Positions 1-13,280 of a stretch of 64,000 nt of DNA are shown piece by piece. The position numbers were made by a program, and so were the translations under genes. Below the pieces are notes generated by a model. It was not told the origin of the DNA, made no database searches, and was given only the letters and a program-made list of their open reading frames with translations. The stretch's first letter is position 1; every line of letters starts with the position of its first letter. The stretch is from Whitmania pigra (lineage: Eukaryota; Annelida; Clitellata; Hirudinida; Haemopidae): the NCBI GenBank assembly GCA_021613335.1, contig JAJTWR010000231.1, positions 2,082,501-2,146,500 on the forward strand, read 5' to 3'.

Positions 1-665
1 AATCGCAAATCACGGAACGCGATTCTGGAAAGACTTAAAAGCGTCCAGAATGAAACAACTTGCGCGCGGCAGCGATGATCATCCCCAGCGGAAGAATACA
101 GGCACGAGAAAGACGGAGACAGAGCGAAGGAACTCAATTCTACGGTGAGTACAGCGGAAATTAATCTCCGCCTGGTGAAGACTTTTTACGTCATATACTC
201 CTACGCCGAAGCATTTCCTCCTACATCTCATCAGCGACGCCATCTCTTTCCTGCGCTCGAAGAACAACAAGAGGTACAAACACTGGTGATTATATTCCTT
301 AGAAAGCCATTTCAACCAACTAATTCAACTTATTTTATTACAAGTTCAACAGAACGGGAAAATCAGTAAAGATAGTAATAATAGTGAAGACAAATTTGCT
401 TTCAATTCTTCTTTCCAGCCATTGAGAATTACCTGTTAAATGAACAAATATTATGAATGGTGTAAATTAAGTTAAATGAATACATATTATGTTTGGTATA
501 AATTATTAAATTTTTAAATAGCATCAAAGTAAAGATAAAAATATAGAACAGAAGCCAAACCGGTATCACTAACAAAGAACCGAGCAACGAAAGCAACGTC
601 AAACAACAACCGCTTCTCGAAACCCGATAAGAACAACAACAACCTCAACTTCCAACAACTCAAAC
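1..665. other. Non-coding stretch downstream of STAG
   Basis: No convincing exon was seen on either strand. The last part, next to the STAG stop codon at about 666, is probably its 3' untranslated region. The short open frames here have no recognisable protein character. Confidence 0.4.
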
Positions 666-3600
666 TCACTGAGGCGTATCCTCAACTTCCTCGACCGCGA
701 AATCCTCCACTGTCGCATCACCAAATTCCAAATGGAACTCACTGACATCTACTCCATCAAACTTGCTCAGAGGCATTCCACTCCTTCTGCCCAATAATTT
801 CCTCATCCCCATATTTTTACCACCATCTTTCTTCCTCATGCCATCATCATCATCATCTTTATCATTATCTTTCTTCTTCTTTTTGTTATTCTTGACACTC
901 TTACTACTAGCATGTTTCAATCCATCCATTTGATCAAGATCCAACAGTTTATCACTTTCATCATCATCATCATCATCATCATCCTCACCAGCACTTCCAA
1001 CCGAACCACCATCATTATCAAGCACTCCTTTTGTTTCTTCATCACTGATGACCTGCTCGATAAGCTGCCTGCATTTGGATGCCCATATAAACTCATTGTT
1101 AAAAAGTATAAAATTCGTGGCTATAATAAATAAAAAATTGTAAACGATAAGTAAATTAATTTACTTACGATTCGTGGTCCGACGCTTCGACCTCTTCGTA
1201 ATCGGAATTCATTCTTTGCCTCTTTGCCCTTGACGATCTTCTGACTTCGGAAATAACTGAATGATTATCAGAAGCCACGCTCTGATTATCATCCCTGGCG
1301 TCTTCACCTGAAATGGTTGAGGAGAATGCATCCGATATTCGTTGCAGTCAAATCGGCACAAATCCGTGGCAGCAACAACGAACCGTCGAGTGCCAGTCTT
1401 CGTTTTGCGGAGGCCTTGCCCTTCCTGGTGCCCCGATTTCCGGCAGCAACCGTCGCCGTGGTGACGTCGCCATCGCCCACGAGGAGGCTGTGCCGGTAAG
1501 TCATCAGCGACAGCCAGTCGTCGTTGCGATCATTTCTCGGTGCCTTGAAGTGACTATCCAGATAAACCAGCCTGTAAATCAAGAATTATAAACATTATAA
1601 ATAGTCACCAATCATAACGTGGGCCCGTGTAAGCATCGACCCACTTCATCGATGAGACTTACACTACTTTCTTATCTTGTCTCATGAGCTTCACAGAAAA
1701 CTCGCAAAGTATTTCCAGGAACGCCAGGTTGTTGGGCACACCCGAGTCGTCTCGGGCACCATTGACAACAAACAGAATGCCATCTCTGTTGGAATGAATT
1801 ACATTTTTTAATTTTACAAGATGGTGTGCAGGTCAACTGAATTGGTTGTGTTCTTGCGCGAGGAAATAATGCTTGCGAGCATTTCCTTCTCAGAAACATA
1901 AAGGCACTCAAAAGATTGGCTGAATAGAAATATGAAATGATTAATTACTATCGCCTTGGAGCCTAAGACCTACTTGTGGATATAAGCAATGGCTTCTCTG
2001 ATTCTGACGAGGTCAAGACCAAATGATTGTGAGAATCTTCTTGCCAAATCCTACATAGCAAATAAATAGTATATACCTCTGAACAGCAAAACCACCACCA
2101 CTTCAATTACAACATCACACACCTTGATGGCAACGAATCCTTCGGAATTTGTTGGAACTTTTCCATTCGGAAATTCTTGCTGAAGAACGGAGAAGAGCTG
2201 AGTGAGGCTGAGAGCAAGAGTTTTGGCAGTTTGGACCTTGCTGATCTCACGAGCCTTGCTCAGCGTGTGTTTTATGATGTCGCCGTAGTCATTGTAGAAC
2301 TGAGTAAATGAGCGAAATGATTCATTTTAGACTCTCACGTGATGGCATCCGCGTGGCTTCCGAGCAGAGCCGACACCGGTGTTATTTGATCTCAACTTTT
2401 ATCAGACAAAAACAAGACTAAACTATTCAATATTTATCTAAAAGCAACCAAGAACATGATGGTCTTGATAATTAATTACATGATTAAACAATGATGGACT
2501 GGATAAAGTCAACTTCAACTATACAATGTAATGGATGCACTCTACCTTGATGTAGTACTTAAACATGTCGGCAGCACACTTGATCTTGATGACGTCGTAA
2601 ATGATCAGCTTGCAGAATCCAGCCAAGAAGTTCCTTCTTTTGTGTAGTTCTTCAATTTTCTTGTTCTCATCCATAGTGTCTTCAAAACATCGAATGAACG
2701 CATCATCGCGAGAAGATGAAAGAGCGATCAACAAGGAATCAACAATCTACATCCCACTCACCATCTTCATCTTCCACAAAGACTTTCTCGTTGAGGAATC
2801 TAGCCAAAAGGTCCTGCATGAGGCTGTCAGGAACATAAACCAGTGGTGCAAGTGCGGGGTTGTTGTGACCCAGTTTCGCATTGAATTGAAGAAGTAGGTC
2901 GCAGATTGTCAGGTAGGCCTGAATCATATTACATTTAATATTTGATACCAATATATATCAATCAGATATTACAGAGGATCACTTATTAAGAAACAAATTT
3001 AAAAGTACCATTAATTCAAATCAGAGCTTAAACATAGCTATTGGCAAGTTAATAAATTATGCAAATAAAAATAAAACTGAAAGTACTTCTTCCTGAACAG
3101 AATTCTCAGTGTGCTTGAGAAGAATGCACAAACGATCCATGAAACTCTTCAACTTTTTCTTCAGCGTCTTCAGATTTTCCTTGAAGTTTATCAATGTGTG
3201 GAGCAATTAAACGAGACGAGAATAAAAATCATCGTAAACACTGTGAACTTATTAAATTCCATCAGCATCACCGTAATATTTTAAGGATCGGAGTACCTCG
3301 GTGACGTTCACAGAATCCAGTGATGCAAGATTCCAAGCAAGGGACAGGTGTAGACATGAAACTCCCTTGCACAAGATCTAATAAAAACATGTCATTTCAT
3401 CAAATGAGAGGGAATCAGCTATGACATCAACGAACAATTAAATAAAATTATTTATTATTAAATGTTAACAATTATTTATAAGCACCTCTTTAGGGATATA
3501 CTGTTTATCTTTGATGATTTTATTCAAGAGATCAGACACATTCCACTGCTTTAAATCATGGCAGCTGACAAACATTAAAAGAGTGTTTTGTTGAATATTC

Positions 3601-6600
3601 AATATTTTATTCATTACATTATAATAATATATTGTTAACAAGTATTTAATAAAATTGCTAATAAAACGTAACATGATCAAATATTGGACTTACCACAAGA
3701 AAGCATACAATTTATCAAGACTCTTCAGTAATGCATAAGCATCATTTTCAGATGGCTCCACTTCCTATAAAGCAAGATGAACCTAGCAATAAGTCAATGT
3801 CTTAATAAGTCATTTAATAAACCAATGAGGGACCTTGCTTAAAAAGCTGACTGAAGCTTGAGTGAATTTGTTGATGACCTTGTCGACCAAGGTCATCCTG
3901 AAGACATTGCATTTGTTTCCAATGGCAAACTCTTCGTTGCAGAACATCTCCAACACTTTCGAGCAATTTTCTAGGACCTGTGTTCAGGATGACATTTTTA
4001 GTAGTACTTCCCTTCCTTGCATCATCATCTATCAATTGCCTCACCTCAGGATCAGTTTGTAGTTCAACAATGCCATCGATGTGTTTCAACAACTGGTCCA
4101 ATTGCTAAAACAATGAAATGACAACACAAGAAATCAACACAAGTCTTACAACCAGAGCAACAAATTGCAACAGCCAATCCAGTGGAAGACAATTACCTTT
4201 TCATGTCTGCCTGTTGTGTAGATCTCAAGGTCAAAGTAAAGAGGAATGTTCAGGAGGTTGCTGATCTTTTCAGAGTGCATGGTGTACTGGTGTCAAAGAA
4301 TATCACACAATTTTATGTGTATTTATTATTATTATTATTATCATCATCATCATCATCATCATCATCATCGGCAGAGGCAAACCCCCTCGGCAATCTGCCA
4401 CAAACCATCCGATGGCAACATTTGCCAAGATCATGTCTGGCACCATGCAGGGATGATGCTAACATGGATTATTGGTCAATTAATAATGATAATTAACTAA
4501 TTAGTTTAATCTGAGTAATCAGTGATTTGTTACAAAGCAAACAAATATCTAAATTTATGATCACAAGTATCAATATTCAAATACCTTGGCAAGAAGCTGA
4601 GGTAATGCCACAATGAAATGCTCTGTGAGTCTGGTCCTGTCTTCTGCCACCTGTTTCAATTCCTTCGATGACAACTTCCTCTGGTTAGAACCTCTCCCCA
4701 CTGGGAATTCCCCAGTTGCAGCTTGCTTCACACAACAAACCATCAACTCAATGAGACTTGTCTCCTGTCTATCATCCAGAGCTGTCCAATGAAAGAAATA
4801 TTCAAAAAATTACTACATATTTATGGTACATTTGAAATAGAACATATTGTTAAAATTATCATTGCTATTAGTCTTCAAAAAGTACTCTCATATCTCACTA
4901 CATTTAATATTATTATAGCAACAAATAAATTTAAAATATTAAAAAAAAATTTTTAAACAAGAATATAACTTCCAATCATACAATTAAGCAATAAAATATT
5001 ATTAAAAATTAATAAAAGTATAAAAACACACCATCCTCATCTCTGACATGTTCATCCAACAGCAACGAGGTCATGCACTCCCAATCTTTTAGCATCGAAC
5101 ACGACTCCCAAAGACTGTCGATGAGGTACGCACCATGCTCGTGCAACTGAAAACATTTTAATAGCCGTTAGAAATGCTTATAATCCAATAGAATGTTTAA
5201 AGGTCATTAATATTTTAGATTTATCATTAATGCCAATGGAAATTCTACTCAAAAAATGCGTGCTAACTTCACTCTCAATGAAGAAAAGCACGAGATCCCT
5301 CCAATAAGGTGCATTCTCGCTGGCCTTCTTCAGCTTCTTGTTCTTCTGCGGAGCGATGACTTCATTCTCCGTGTTGTTGCCCCTGTTGCCAGAGAACAAC
5401 TTGGCCGTCAGAAACTCCCCTGCGGCTTGTGCCACTCCTCTGTGAGAACAGTAGACCAACTCGTAGACATTCTCGCAGTCCTTGTCCGACAAAATTGACT
5501 CATTGGACCTGTTTGGTGAGACTTTATAATTATAGAAGTCTCTAACAGTAATTAACTACAACTGTCAATAATTGTGCCTGAATGGCTCACTTGAATATGC
5601 TAATAACGAGCTTGACAGCCTGCACACTGACATCGTATTCCTTGTCCAACGTCATTTCCACAATTCGATCCTAATAATCACAATAATGTGACATACACAA
5701 ATGTAATTGAACAATCAGGATACATTTGAAAATATTCAATCATGACGTAAAAAAAACAATTTATTGTTCGTAATAACTCCAATAAATAAACAACCTTAAA
5801 CCTATTGGTGAACAACTCCAGTTTTGGTGCGAGTTCTTCAGTTTCGTAAAGAGGATGAAGACACTTCAAACAGCAGAGTCTGACCTCACCGACCTAAAAC
5901 AAAAACTAATCGACATAACATCTCTTATCTTTATAACATCAATTGCATATCGTTACAAACATGTTTAAATAAATTCACACCCTGTCGTAAAGGGTCCATC
6001 CGATGTATTTGAGATAGCTGTCGTCGAGGAACATTGTGGGATAGCGCCTCATCCAGACACCGATTTCATTGGTGCAAATCACTCTGATCTCTGGTTGGAT
6101 GTCTCTGTGGATAACATAGTTAACATTTTAAATTCAAGCATTAGCAGATTTCGATGATATTTTAGTAGATGAGATTACTGCTATCTATGATTAAAAATGT
6201 CATTACATTATCAAAATTACCTGTATCTGTGGACAAAAACTCCCTTGAAAATGTAAGTCAGCATGTGCTTTATTTCCTCTTGATTCTCTTCAACCTACAA
6301 ATGTTCAGGCATATTTCACCCACTGCAAGTGCACCCGTCGTGCAGCCACTGCTTTTAAAGAAACAAATCTTAATCTTCATCAAAAACAATCGTTCACCGA
6401 CCTCTTTCCTCTTTTCAAGGAGTATTTCCAGTCTGTCCGCAGCCTGCTTGTTCTTATTTTTAGATCTCTCGGCCTCGTACTGCCTCTGCGTATGGTCAAG
6501 GGCTATGCTCAAGTTGAGGGCAACGTCGACCATCGACGTCATGAGTTTCATTGCTGCCAAACAACAACATCAATAATTAATGCAAAATCAGTCAATCATT

Positions 6601-8407
6601 CTTTATTATTTTGTAGTTTTTAAATCCAAATTTACATTTAGAAGAAAGTTTCAAATACCTGCAAGAGTGCTGGTGTGTCTGAAAGCTCGAACTTGAGAAT
6701 CAGTGAGACCGGTGAGAAGAGAGATGATGTTGTCCATCATGTACTGGTCGTATATGATGCTGTACTGACACTGTCGCACGAGCGTACTAATGAAGTCACA
6801 GAAACCGACTTTGAATTTCTTCCACTGGGGGCCCGACATTATCAACGGGTAGTCGCCACTGTCCTGCAGTCGACGAATTATTTATTTCTTAAATTGTGGC
6901 TTAATCTATTAAAAATCAAAAGAGAACTTTTACAATAGCAGAATACTTTAGCAGTTTGGATTAGTAAAACAAATTTCTAAGCAACCAAAGGACAGGTGTT
7001 GAGAAGAACATCAAGACAAACTCTTATTGAAATCTAAAAAATCTAAAACCTCATCAAACTCTTCAGTCATTTTTCTAATGATCTCCGCATGTTCCATGGT
7101 GTTGTACATGTGAGGAGTGATCCGACCTTTGCAACCAGAGCAGTTGATGAAGAACTGAATGAGGTCGAGCAGAGCAGCATCCCTGTTCAACTTGTAGGCT
7201 TCAATCCATTCGTCAATGACCGTCTAAAATACCGTTTTCATCAAAGTTTTGTACCAAGATGATCACAAAAGAGAAAGATAGCTAAGAAATTTATGTTTCA
7301 CAAAAGGGCTTCAAAAGAATCGATTTATTATCTAAAACTATGTGATTGCTTACCACATATCACTGGTAAAGTATTGAATGATGACTCACTGTCAGAGCTA
7401 TTCTTCCTTGCTTTACGATCTCAAACAAGCTTCCCGCATCTGCTTCCGAAACTGGGACGATTCCAGAATTATTCGTATTTTTCCTGCCAGTTGCTGCAGT
7501 CCCTCTGGTCGGTGCAGATTCATTTTTGGCGGTCGAAGCATTTCTTGGTCCTGTCTTCCCAGGCTTCCTCCCTCTCTTCGCTCCAGTCTGCAAAGTGATG
7601 AAGGTAGGTAATATTAAGATTACCAAATTCACTTACCAAGTCACCATCATTACAAATTACCACCATGCAAGTGCTTCTCAGTTACTTACAAATTAACATT
7701 CACACCATCAAAGACGATAATTTCAAACGACGTCTTCGAAGAGACCAAAAATACCGAATAAAAGCTGCCTCGTCGGCTCGGAAGTGGCGACATTTTACCG
7801 AAAGAAATGAATAACTTCAATGGAGGTGGTTCCAATGGACATGAATAAATAAATAAATTCTGATGAAATCAAACAACAGACATTCTTCACATGTTCGATG
7901 TACGACAAACAGTCTTGATAATAACTTTTTCTGCGGTCGCAGTCGTCTTCTTTCTCGACCTCGTTCTTTTAATTTCTTCGTCTTCGCTCTCCTCTGATTC
8001 TTCCTCGTCTGCTGATCTAAAATGGCATCAATGCATCGATGAACATGTGAAACGAATTAGTAAAAAATTACTATCTTAAACCATTCATATGTAATTTTTA
8101 TATATTTGTTATAAATAAAGTTATTAATAAACATATCTTTTTTTTATTACATTATTACATTTACTCTCTTAAACCATCCATTTGTCATTTGTAAATAAAG
8201 TTATTAATAAACGTATCTCTTTTTTATTATGTGGTTGTAACAGCATGTACTTATTAACCTATCCTCAGATCCATCCTCTTTATCTATTTGTTCCTTCTCC
8301 TTCCTCTTCTTGGCAGTCATATTCTGCAAACCTTGTATGGCAAGCACCTTTGACTTCCTCGAAGGTCTCTGGGTTTTTGGTTCTTCAGCCGGTTGTTCGC
8401 CTTCCAT
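666..8407 (-). CDS. STAG: Cohesin subunit SA/STAG (SCC3 family), many exons
   Basis: This is the HEAT-repeat cohesin subunit that binds the kleisin RAD21 and supports loading and retention of the cohesin ring on chromatin; it is nuclear. The start is at 8407 ([20 protein letters not shown]), followed by an acidic exon near 8.0 kb and a basic exon near 7.5 kb with an AT-hook-like KRGRKPGK. Conserved blocks follow in family order: [10 protein letters not shown] and CSGCKG with RKMTEEFDE (7.2-7.05 kb); [18 protein letters not shown] and [11 protein letters not shown] (6.86-6.66 kb); TQRQYEAER (6.5 kb); VFVHRYR and [16 protein letters not shown] (6.3-5.98 kb, stromalin conservative domain); [11 protein letters not shown] (5.8 kb); [10 protein letters not shown] and AAGEFL (5.4 kb); [17 protein letters not shown] (2.6 kb); the LAFLEIL segment (1.7 kb); [12 protein letters not shown] (1.5 kb). 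The C-terminal exons are acidic (a run of eight Asp near 970) and end at 666 with EDTPQ. All introns are small, unlike those of the channel gene at 39-53 kb. The order and density of matches make the family assignment firm; individual splice sites in the 2-5 kb part were not all resolved. Confidence 0.95.
4322..4368. repeat. (TTA)n-(TCA)n microsatellite in a STAG intron
   Basis: A short trinucleotide tract switches from TTA to TCA units. It lies between STAG exons and produces spurious polySer, polyHis and polyTyr open frames on the plus strand. Confidence 0.85.
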
Positions 8408-10502
8408 ACCTAGCTTTATACTTTAAAATAAAATCGTACATCGATGAAATGGACAAGATAATATTGCTTTACGTGATTGTGCGAATTAGGCGTTCGAAGG
8501 TAAATGCGATCATCGGGGCCGTGACATACGGCCTTGTTTGCATTTTAAACAAGACAAACACAAAAGGCATTCGAGACAAGTCATTTTAGGATGCTTCCTC
8601 GGTAGGGTCAGAAACAATTTCAAAACCGAGAAATTCTAGAATGTTTTAAACTTGTTGCTACATTGTAAGAACATCATTCTTCATATTTGTCTTTAGTCAG
8701 GGAAGATCTTTGAGTATATAAAATATACCCAGCCTGAGTAAAATTTTCAATGGCAGCTCATGGTCTATGACCTGAAACTATCACTTCTCAGTTTCTTAAA
8801 AATGAAAACCAAAGTTTGAAGTTATTTCTCAGTTTTATAATCATCATCAACTGAGGTCAAATAAACATCTAAAACTAATTGGACAGAGAGTGATGAATAA
8901 TTAAAAAATAATGAGTGAGCAGAAAAACCTCTGCAACATGCAATCTCTCAATCGCTTAAATTTCTAGTGTTTTTAGAACAACATTTTATACAAAGAGAAG
9001 TAATATTAGTCAATAAAATTAATTAAAAATTAAGACAGATGCTTCAATTAACCAGGATTTAGATATTAAGGGAAGAATCGTCAATAGCTGCTTGAACCTA
9101 TACATTTTAAAAAAATGCTACGATTACCAAATGATTTTGAGGAAAAAAATTAAAAACCCAAATTTAATTCCCTCACACTCCTTCAATCAAATTTTAAATA
9201 TAGTTTAATAAAAAGCAAACCGACATTTAAAAATGTAAGCCTAATAGTTTTAACTCTATGAAAAAGTCAAGTTTGGAAAAAAACACGATGATGTTCAGTT
9301 TTGATATAAATTGGTATTTCATAAAAAAGTTTTGTTAAATGTCAAACCTAATGAAGTGTCGTGTAACTGCGAGCAAATCTAATATCGAAATCCAACATTA
9401 ATAACGAATTGTTGTTGATAACCTCGCGGCGGGAGATGCGCCAAACATTAAAATATTTAATAACTTGCTTGCAAACTTAATGTATTTGTAATTTATATCT
9501 AATTGAGTATATATATAATTGAGAAATATGTTTTAAATATTACTCGGTTGATGAAACTGTTTATTATTATTAAAAATTATGTCATAAAGTGTGACATAAT
9601 TTATGGCTGAGTAATGTGTATTTGTGTATTTGCATTTAAATTATTAACCCTTATTTACTTAAAATAAAAAAAATAACTATAAACAAACGTTAAATAGCTA
9701 CAAAGTCCTAAAATCTAGAAAAGAATTGTCATTCAGTTGTTTTCAGGAGAGGAATAAAACTTTGCTCAATTTTTCCAACATCCCATCTGAATGCTGATCT
9801 TAAAAAAAAAACTTATGTCAAAATTCAGATACTCGTGATGTTTACAATTTAGTTTTAATTGTCTAAGTTGTAGTTGTTTTAATTTTAATCGTTAATTGAG
9901 AAATACTTCTCCTTATGGCGTTCAAGCGAATGTTTTGAATAAAACTCAGTTGTTAATTACGATGAGACAGATTTTGATTACAGTGACATATGTTCAACCG
10001 AACTTCAAAAACACTTCAAAGTCCCTTGAGGATAAAAGTTTTTAAGGCATTATAAAACCCCCTGGATCGTCATTGTCAGGTGTCTTCCTTGAATAGCCAC
10101 TTGAAATCTATGTAGGACATAGAGATTTGAATTTTTCTGATGAATTTTTAATATAAACATTTTATTTTATTATTTCAAAAATATAAGGATATGTTCAGCA
10201 CGAATTAAAGACAGGCGAACAATCGTTCCTCATAAAGTCTAATTGGATTGGCTTAGGGCTCATTATGCGACTGGAGTTGTTTGCAGCAGTAATCAATTAT
10301 TCATCTAGGTCAAGAGGCGCAATCATACTGGCGATCCAGCCAATCAGGAAGCGATGAATATTAATGAGAAATCGATGTTTTGATTTATGGTGTGGTGGGT
10401 AAGGCTTCGCCTTTCAGTGTGGCAGCGGGTCCGTTGAGGGAATTATTTCTTGCCCGATCGCCTTGCTAACGCCGTTTTAGTATAATTCAATAACTTATTA
10501 TC
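8408..10502. other. Intergenic region without recognisable genes
   Basis: AT-rich sequence with no open frame of coding character. Its left edge must hold the STAG 5' flank and promoter. No clear core promoter motif could be assigned. Confidence 0.5.
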
Positions 10503-10587
10503 TGGGTTAGGATTAGTTTTGGGGTTTTGGATAGAGTTTAGGTTGAGGTTAGGGTCAGGGATAGGTTTAGGGTTTGGGTTAGGTTAA
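10503..10587 (+). repeat. Degenerate telomere-like (TTAGGG-related) tract
   Basis: About 85 bp are built from GGTTAGG, TTTAGGG, TTTGGGTTAGG and similar units. This resembles decayed TTAGGG repeats, the ancestral animal telomere unit, but the units are irregular in length and sequence. Confidence 0.55.
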
Positions 10588-10692
10588 TAATTTAATATTA
10601 GTTCACTTTAGCTTGTTTTCTAGTTACACAGTTCCGGGCTACTGACGGAAGAGCTATTTTAGGTTGAAATGCTTTACAAGAGTTTTCGAATA

Positions 10693-11220
10693 CAGTCAAA
10701 TCTCCTGTCGGGACCGAGTAAAAGTGGCATAGTATCTAGAGTGGCATAGTAGCGAGGGTTTGTAAAAGCGGTCTTATTTTCTCAAATAAAAGCGCCTTTA
10801 TTGTGAAAACGGATTTATTTTTTTTAAGTTATCAATCAGCTTTTCCAAAACTCTCAAAAATCGTCAGCTGGCGCAAAAGAACGACTGATTGAAAAAAGAA
10901 AGGTTCTAGAACAAACCAAAGAATAAAAATCGTCTAGACTTTAAAATAAATTTTAAAATAAAGTTCAATTAATTTAGTTTAGTGATGGATAAATTTGTAT
11001 ATACAGCCATTAGATTATTATAAATAATCGAACACTGCTCAGAAATACAGACTTTTTCACGACTAATGCCTTTTAACAGTCACACAATTGTGGCATAGTA
11101 GCGGGAGTAGGGGTTGGCATAATAAATTTATTTATATTGAATTTTGTCGGGACCGAGCAAAAGTGGTATAATAGCGAGAGTGGCATAGTAGCGAGGTGGC
11201 TTAGTACCGATATTTGACTA
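10693..11220. mobile_element. Non-autonomous pogo/Tigger-like inverted-repeat element (MITE)
   Basis: The left end reads TA-CAGTCAAATCTC. The right end, read on the minus strand, is TA-TAGTCAAATATCGG, so short imperfect inverted termini are flanked by TA dinucleotides, as expected for Tc1/mariner/pogo elements. Inside both ends lies a 56-bp block in the same orientation beginning GTCGGGACCGAG (about 10707 and 11147), and variants of GTGGCATAGTAGCGAG recur at least six times. No open frame is present, so it would need a transposase from elsewhere. The CAGT..AA..TCGGTA type terminus is reminiscent of Tigger/pogo elements; that comparison is from memory. Confidence 0.6.
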
Positions 11221-11577
11221 TATTTATAATTTTTCATTATTTATATTTTTAATTTTGCAAATAAAATAAAATTTGGTTGTTTTCTAAAAGTTATTTTCTA
11301 TTTCGTTATAGGCTAGACCATGCCTTTTGACCTGGATAATTATCTCATGAATAATTGATGAAACAGATTACTGCTGCAAAAAACTCCATCTCATGCGGTG
11401 ATATAGTACTATAGCCATATTAGCGTCACCGGCAGATACGAATCAAAGAATTTTAAGAAATAAACATTTTATTTTATTATATTAAAATTAGCGAAGTATT
11501 GGCCAAAAATACTGAAAAAGTTTTCATCCATGCCCTCTCGTGGAACTACTTTTTGTGTCCTCAGAAATTTTCAGGTT

Positions 11578-12500
11578 TTAAATTTTGAACGTTTCTATGA
11601 GATCACCTCTATTTCTCCTTATTTCTAAATTTGTGGGCTTACATCTTCTTAATCTCTCTTCATAACTCAAATTTCCTAGACCTTTAACCATCCTTGTTGC
11701 TCTTCTCCGCACCCTTTCCAAAGTTTCAATATCCTTCTTCAAGTGGGGCTTCCATACTTGAATGTAGTATTCCAGATGGGGTCTCATCAATGCTTTGTAC
11801 AGCTTCAACATGATGCTTTTCTCCTTGCTGACCACTGTTCTCTTAATCATACCTAACCATCTACTGTTTTACCCTGTTTGCTCTCTTGGCAGCGTCTGCA
11901 CATTGTATTGTGGATTTCCCATTCTTATGCACAACCACTCCCAGATCTCCTTCTTGTTTTCACTGATTTAACACACGTCCCCCCAAACTCATACTCTACC
12001 ATCTTATTTTTGCTTCCCATATGCATGACTGAGCACTTGCTCACATTGAACAGCATCTGCCACTCCTGTGACCACTTGAATAATTTATTGACTTTCTTGC
12101 TTACTTTTGTGTCATCTGAAAATTTTGATATTTTTGATGATGTTCCATCGTCAAGTTTATTTATGATCAGATTAAGTAGACACAAAAAAGTAAGGGCCCC
12201 AGTACAGATCTTTGTGGAACACCACCCAGAACATGTAGTCATCCAGAACATATTCCTCCCATTCCTACTTTTTGTCTTCTGTGGTGTAACCAGTTTACAA
12301 GCCATTTTAAGTCTACCACTTACATCACATGCAATAAGCTTTTTCTTTAATCGATGGTGTGGTACCTCATCAAATGCTTTAGCAAACTCTAAATACACAA
12401 TATCTACTGGTTTTTCTTTGTCAACCCAGTCATACACTTCCTCCAGGAATGAAGGCGAAAGGCAAATATCTAGTGTGAAAACCAGTTATTGCATCTCTCG
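11578..12500 (-). mobile_element. Decayed non-LTR retrotransposon (LINE) reverse-transcriptase fragment
   Basis: On the minus strand, a degenerate reverse-transcriptase part (VDIVYLEFAKAFDEVPHHRL, then FSDDTKV in place of the usual FADD box) is followed by the typical end of such proteins: LYKALMRPHLEY, LERVRRRATRMVKG, LEIRRNRGDLIETFKI. The two pieces are in different frames and the middle part is scrambled, so this is a dead copy lacking its 5' part. The type is CR1/L2/jockey-like. Confidence 0.85.
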
Positions 12501-12561
12501 GTCCTCTTTAAATTTACTGTTAAACAGACAGTTCCAAACAAGTATGATGACGTTAAAATAA

Positions 12562-13280
12562 TTTAAAGCCTTTATTACTATTATTGCTGCGCGTTCTTTT
12601 TATTTCAAAGGTTGTTTCTGATGCAGCATCTTTTGAGGGATTGATTTTGGACGATTTTGAAACACTGTTATTATTATCCTTCAGTATGTCCGAAGCGGGT
12701 TGAATAGCTATTAGTTATAAATTATAGCTTGTAATCTAAGTTGCGAGACGCTAGGATTTAAACTCCAAACGGAGTCGCGCATAAGACTCAGCTACTATGT
12801 ATGGCGAATATGAACAAATGCATAACAATTTGCACAAAATCGTATCATTTCATCAAACTTCAAACTAGATACAGAAGTATTGTCAATGTTTTACTAAAAT
12901 TATGCCCAATAAAAAAAAATCTCGTTCAAATGGGTTAAAATATTTGTAACTTTTTAATGCATGCTTAGAGAACGTTAAACGTAACTGTTAGGAATATCCA
13001 AGTAATTTTTGCCATTTAATTCATTATCGACATATAAGCATTAGATTAAAAGCTTAAACAAGCTATACAATAATCTCTGAAAATTTATGAATGAAATGTT
13101 TTTAAAATTTGTATTTATCGTCCATTAATAATAATATAATTAGTCTTTTAGGTGACAATATAGATGGCTTCGAAATTTCGCCTATTTTCTCATTTTAGCG
13201 TTGTACTACTTACATAACTGGTCATAAATTACGCAATAAGGGATTACGATATTTGCATTTTTTTCATCATATATTGACCA
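12562..13280. other. Non-coding 5' flank of the first pogo-derived gene
   Basis: AT-rich sequence with no coding signal. It should contain the promoter of the gene that begins at 13281. No TATA box or initiator could be assigned with confidence. Confidence 0.4.

Noticed and set aside
11878..12561. 227-residue plus-strand frame
   Set aside because: Antisense shadow of the decayed LINE reverse transcriptase on the minus strand.
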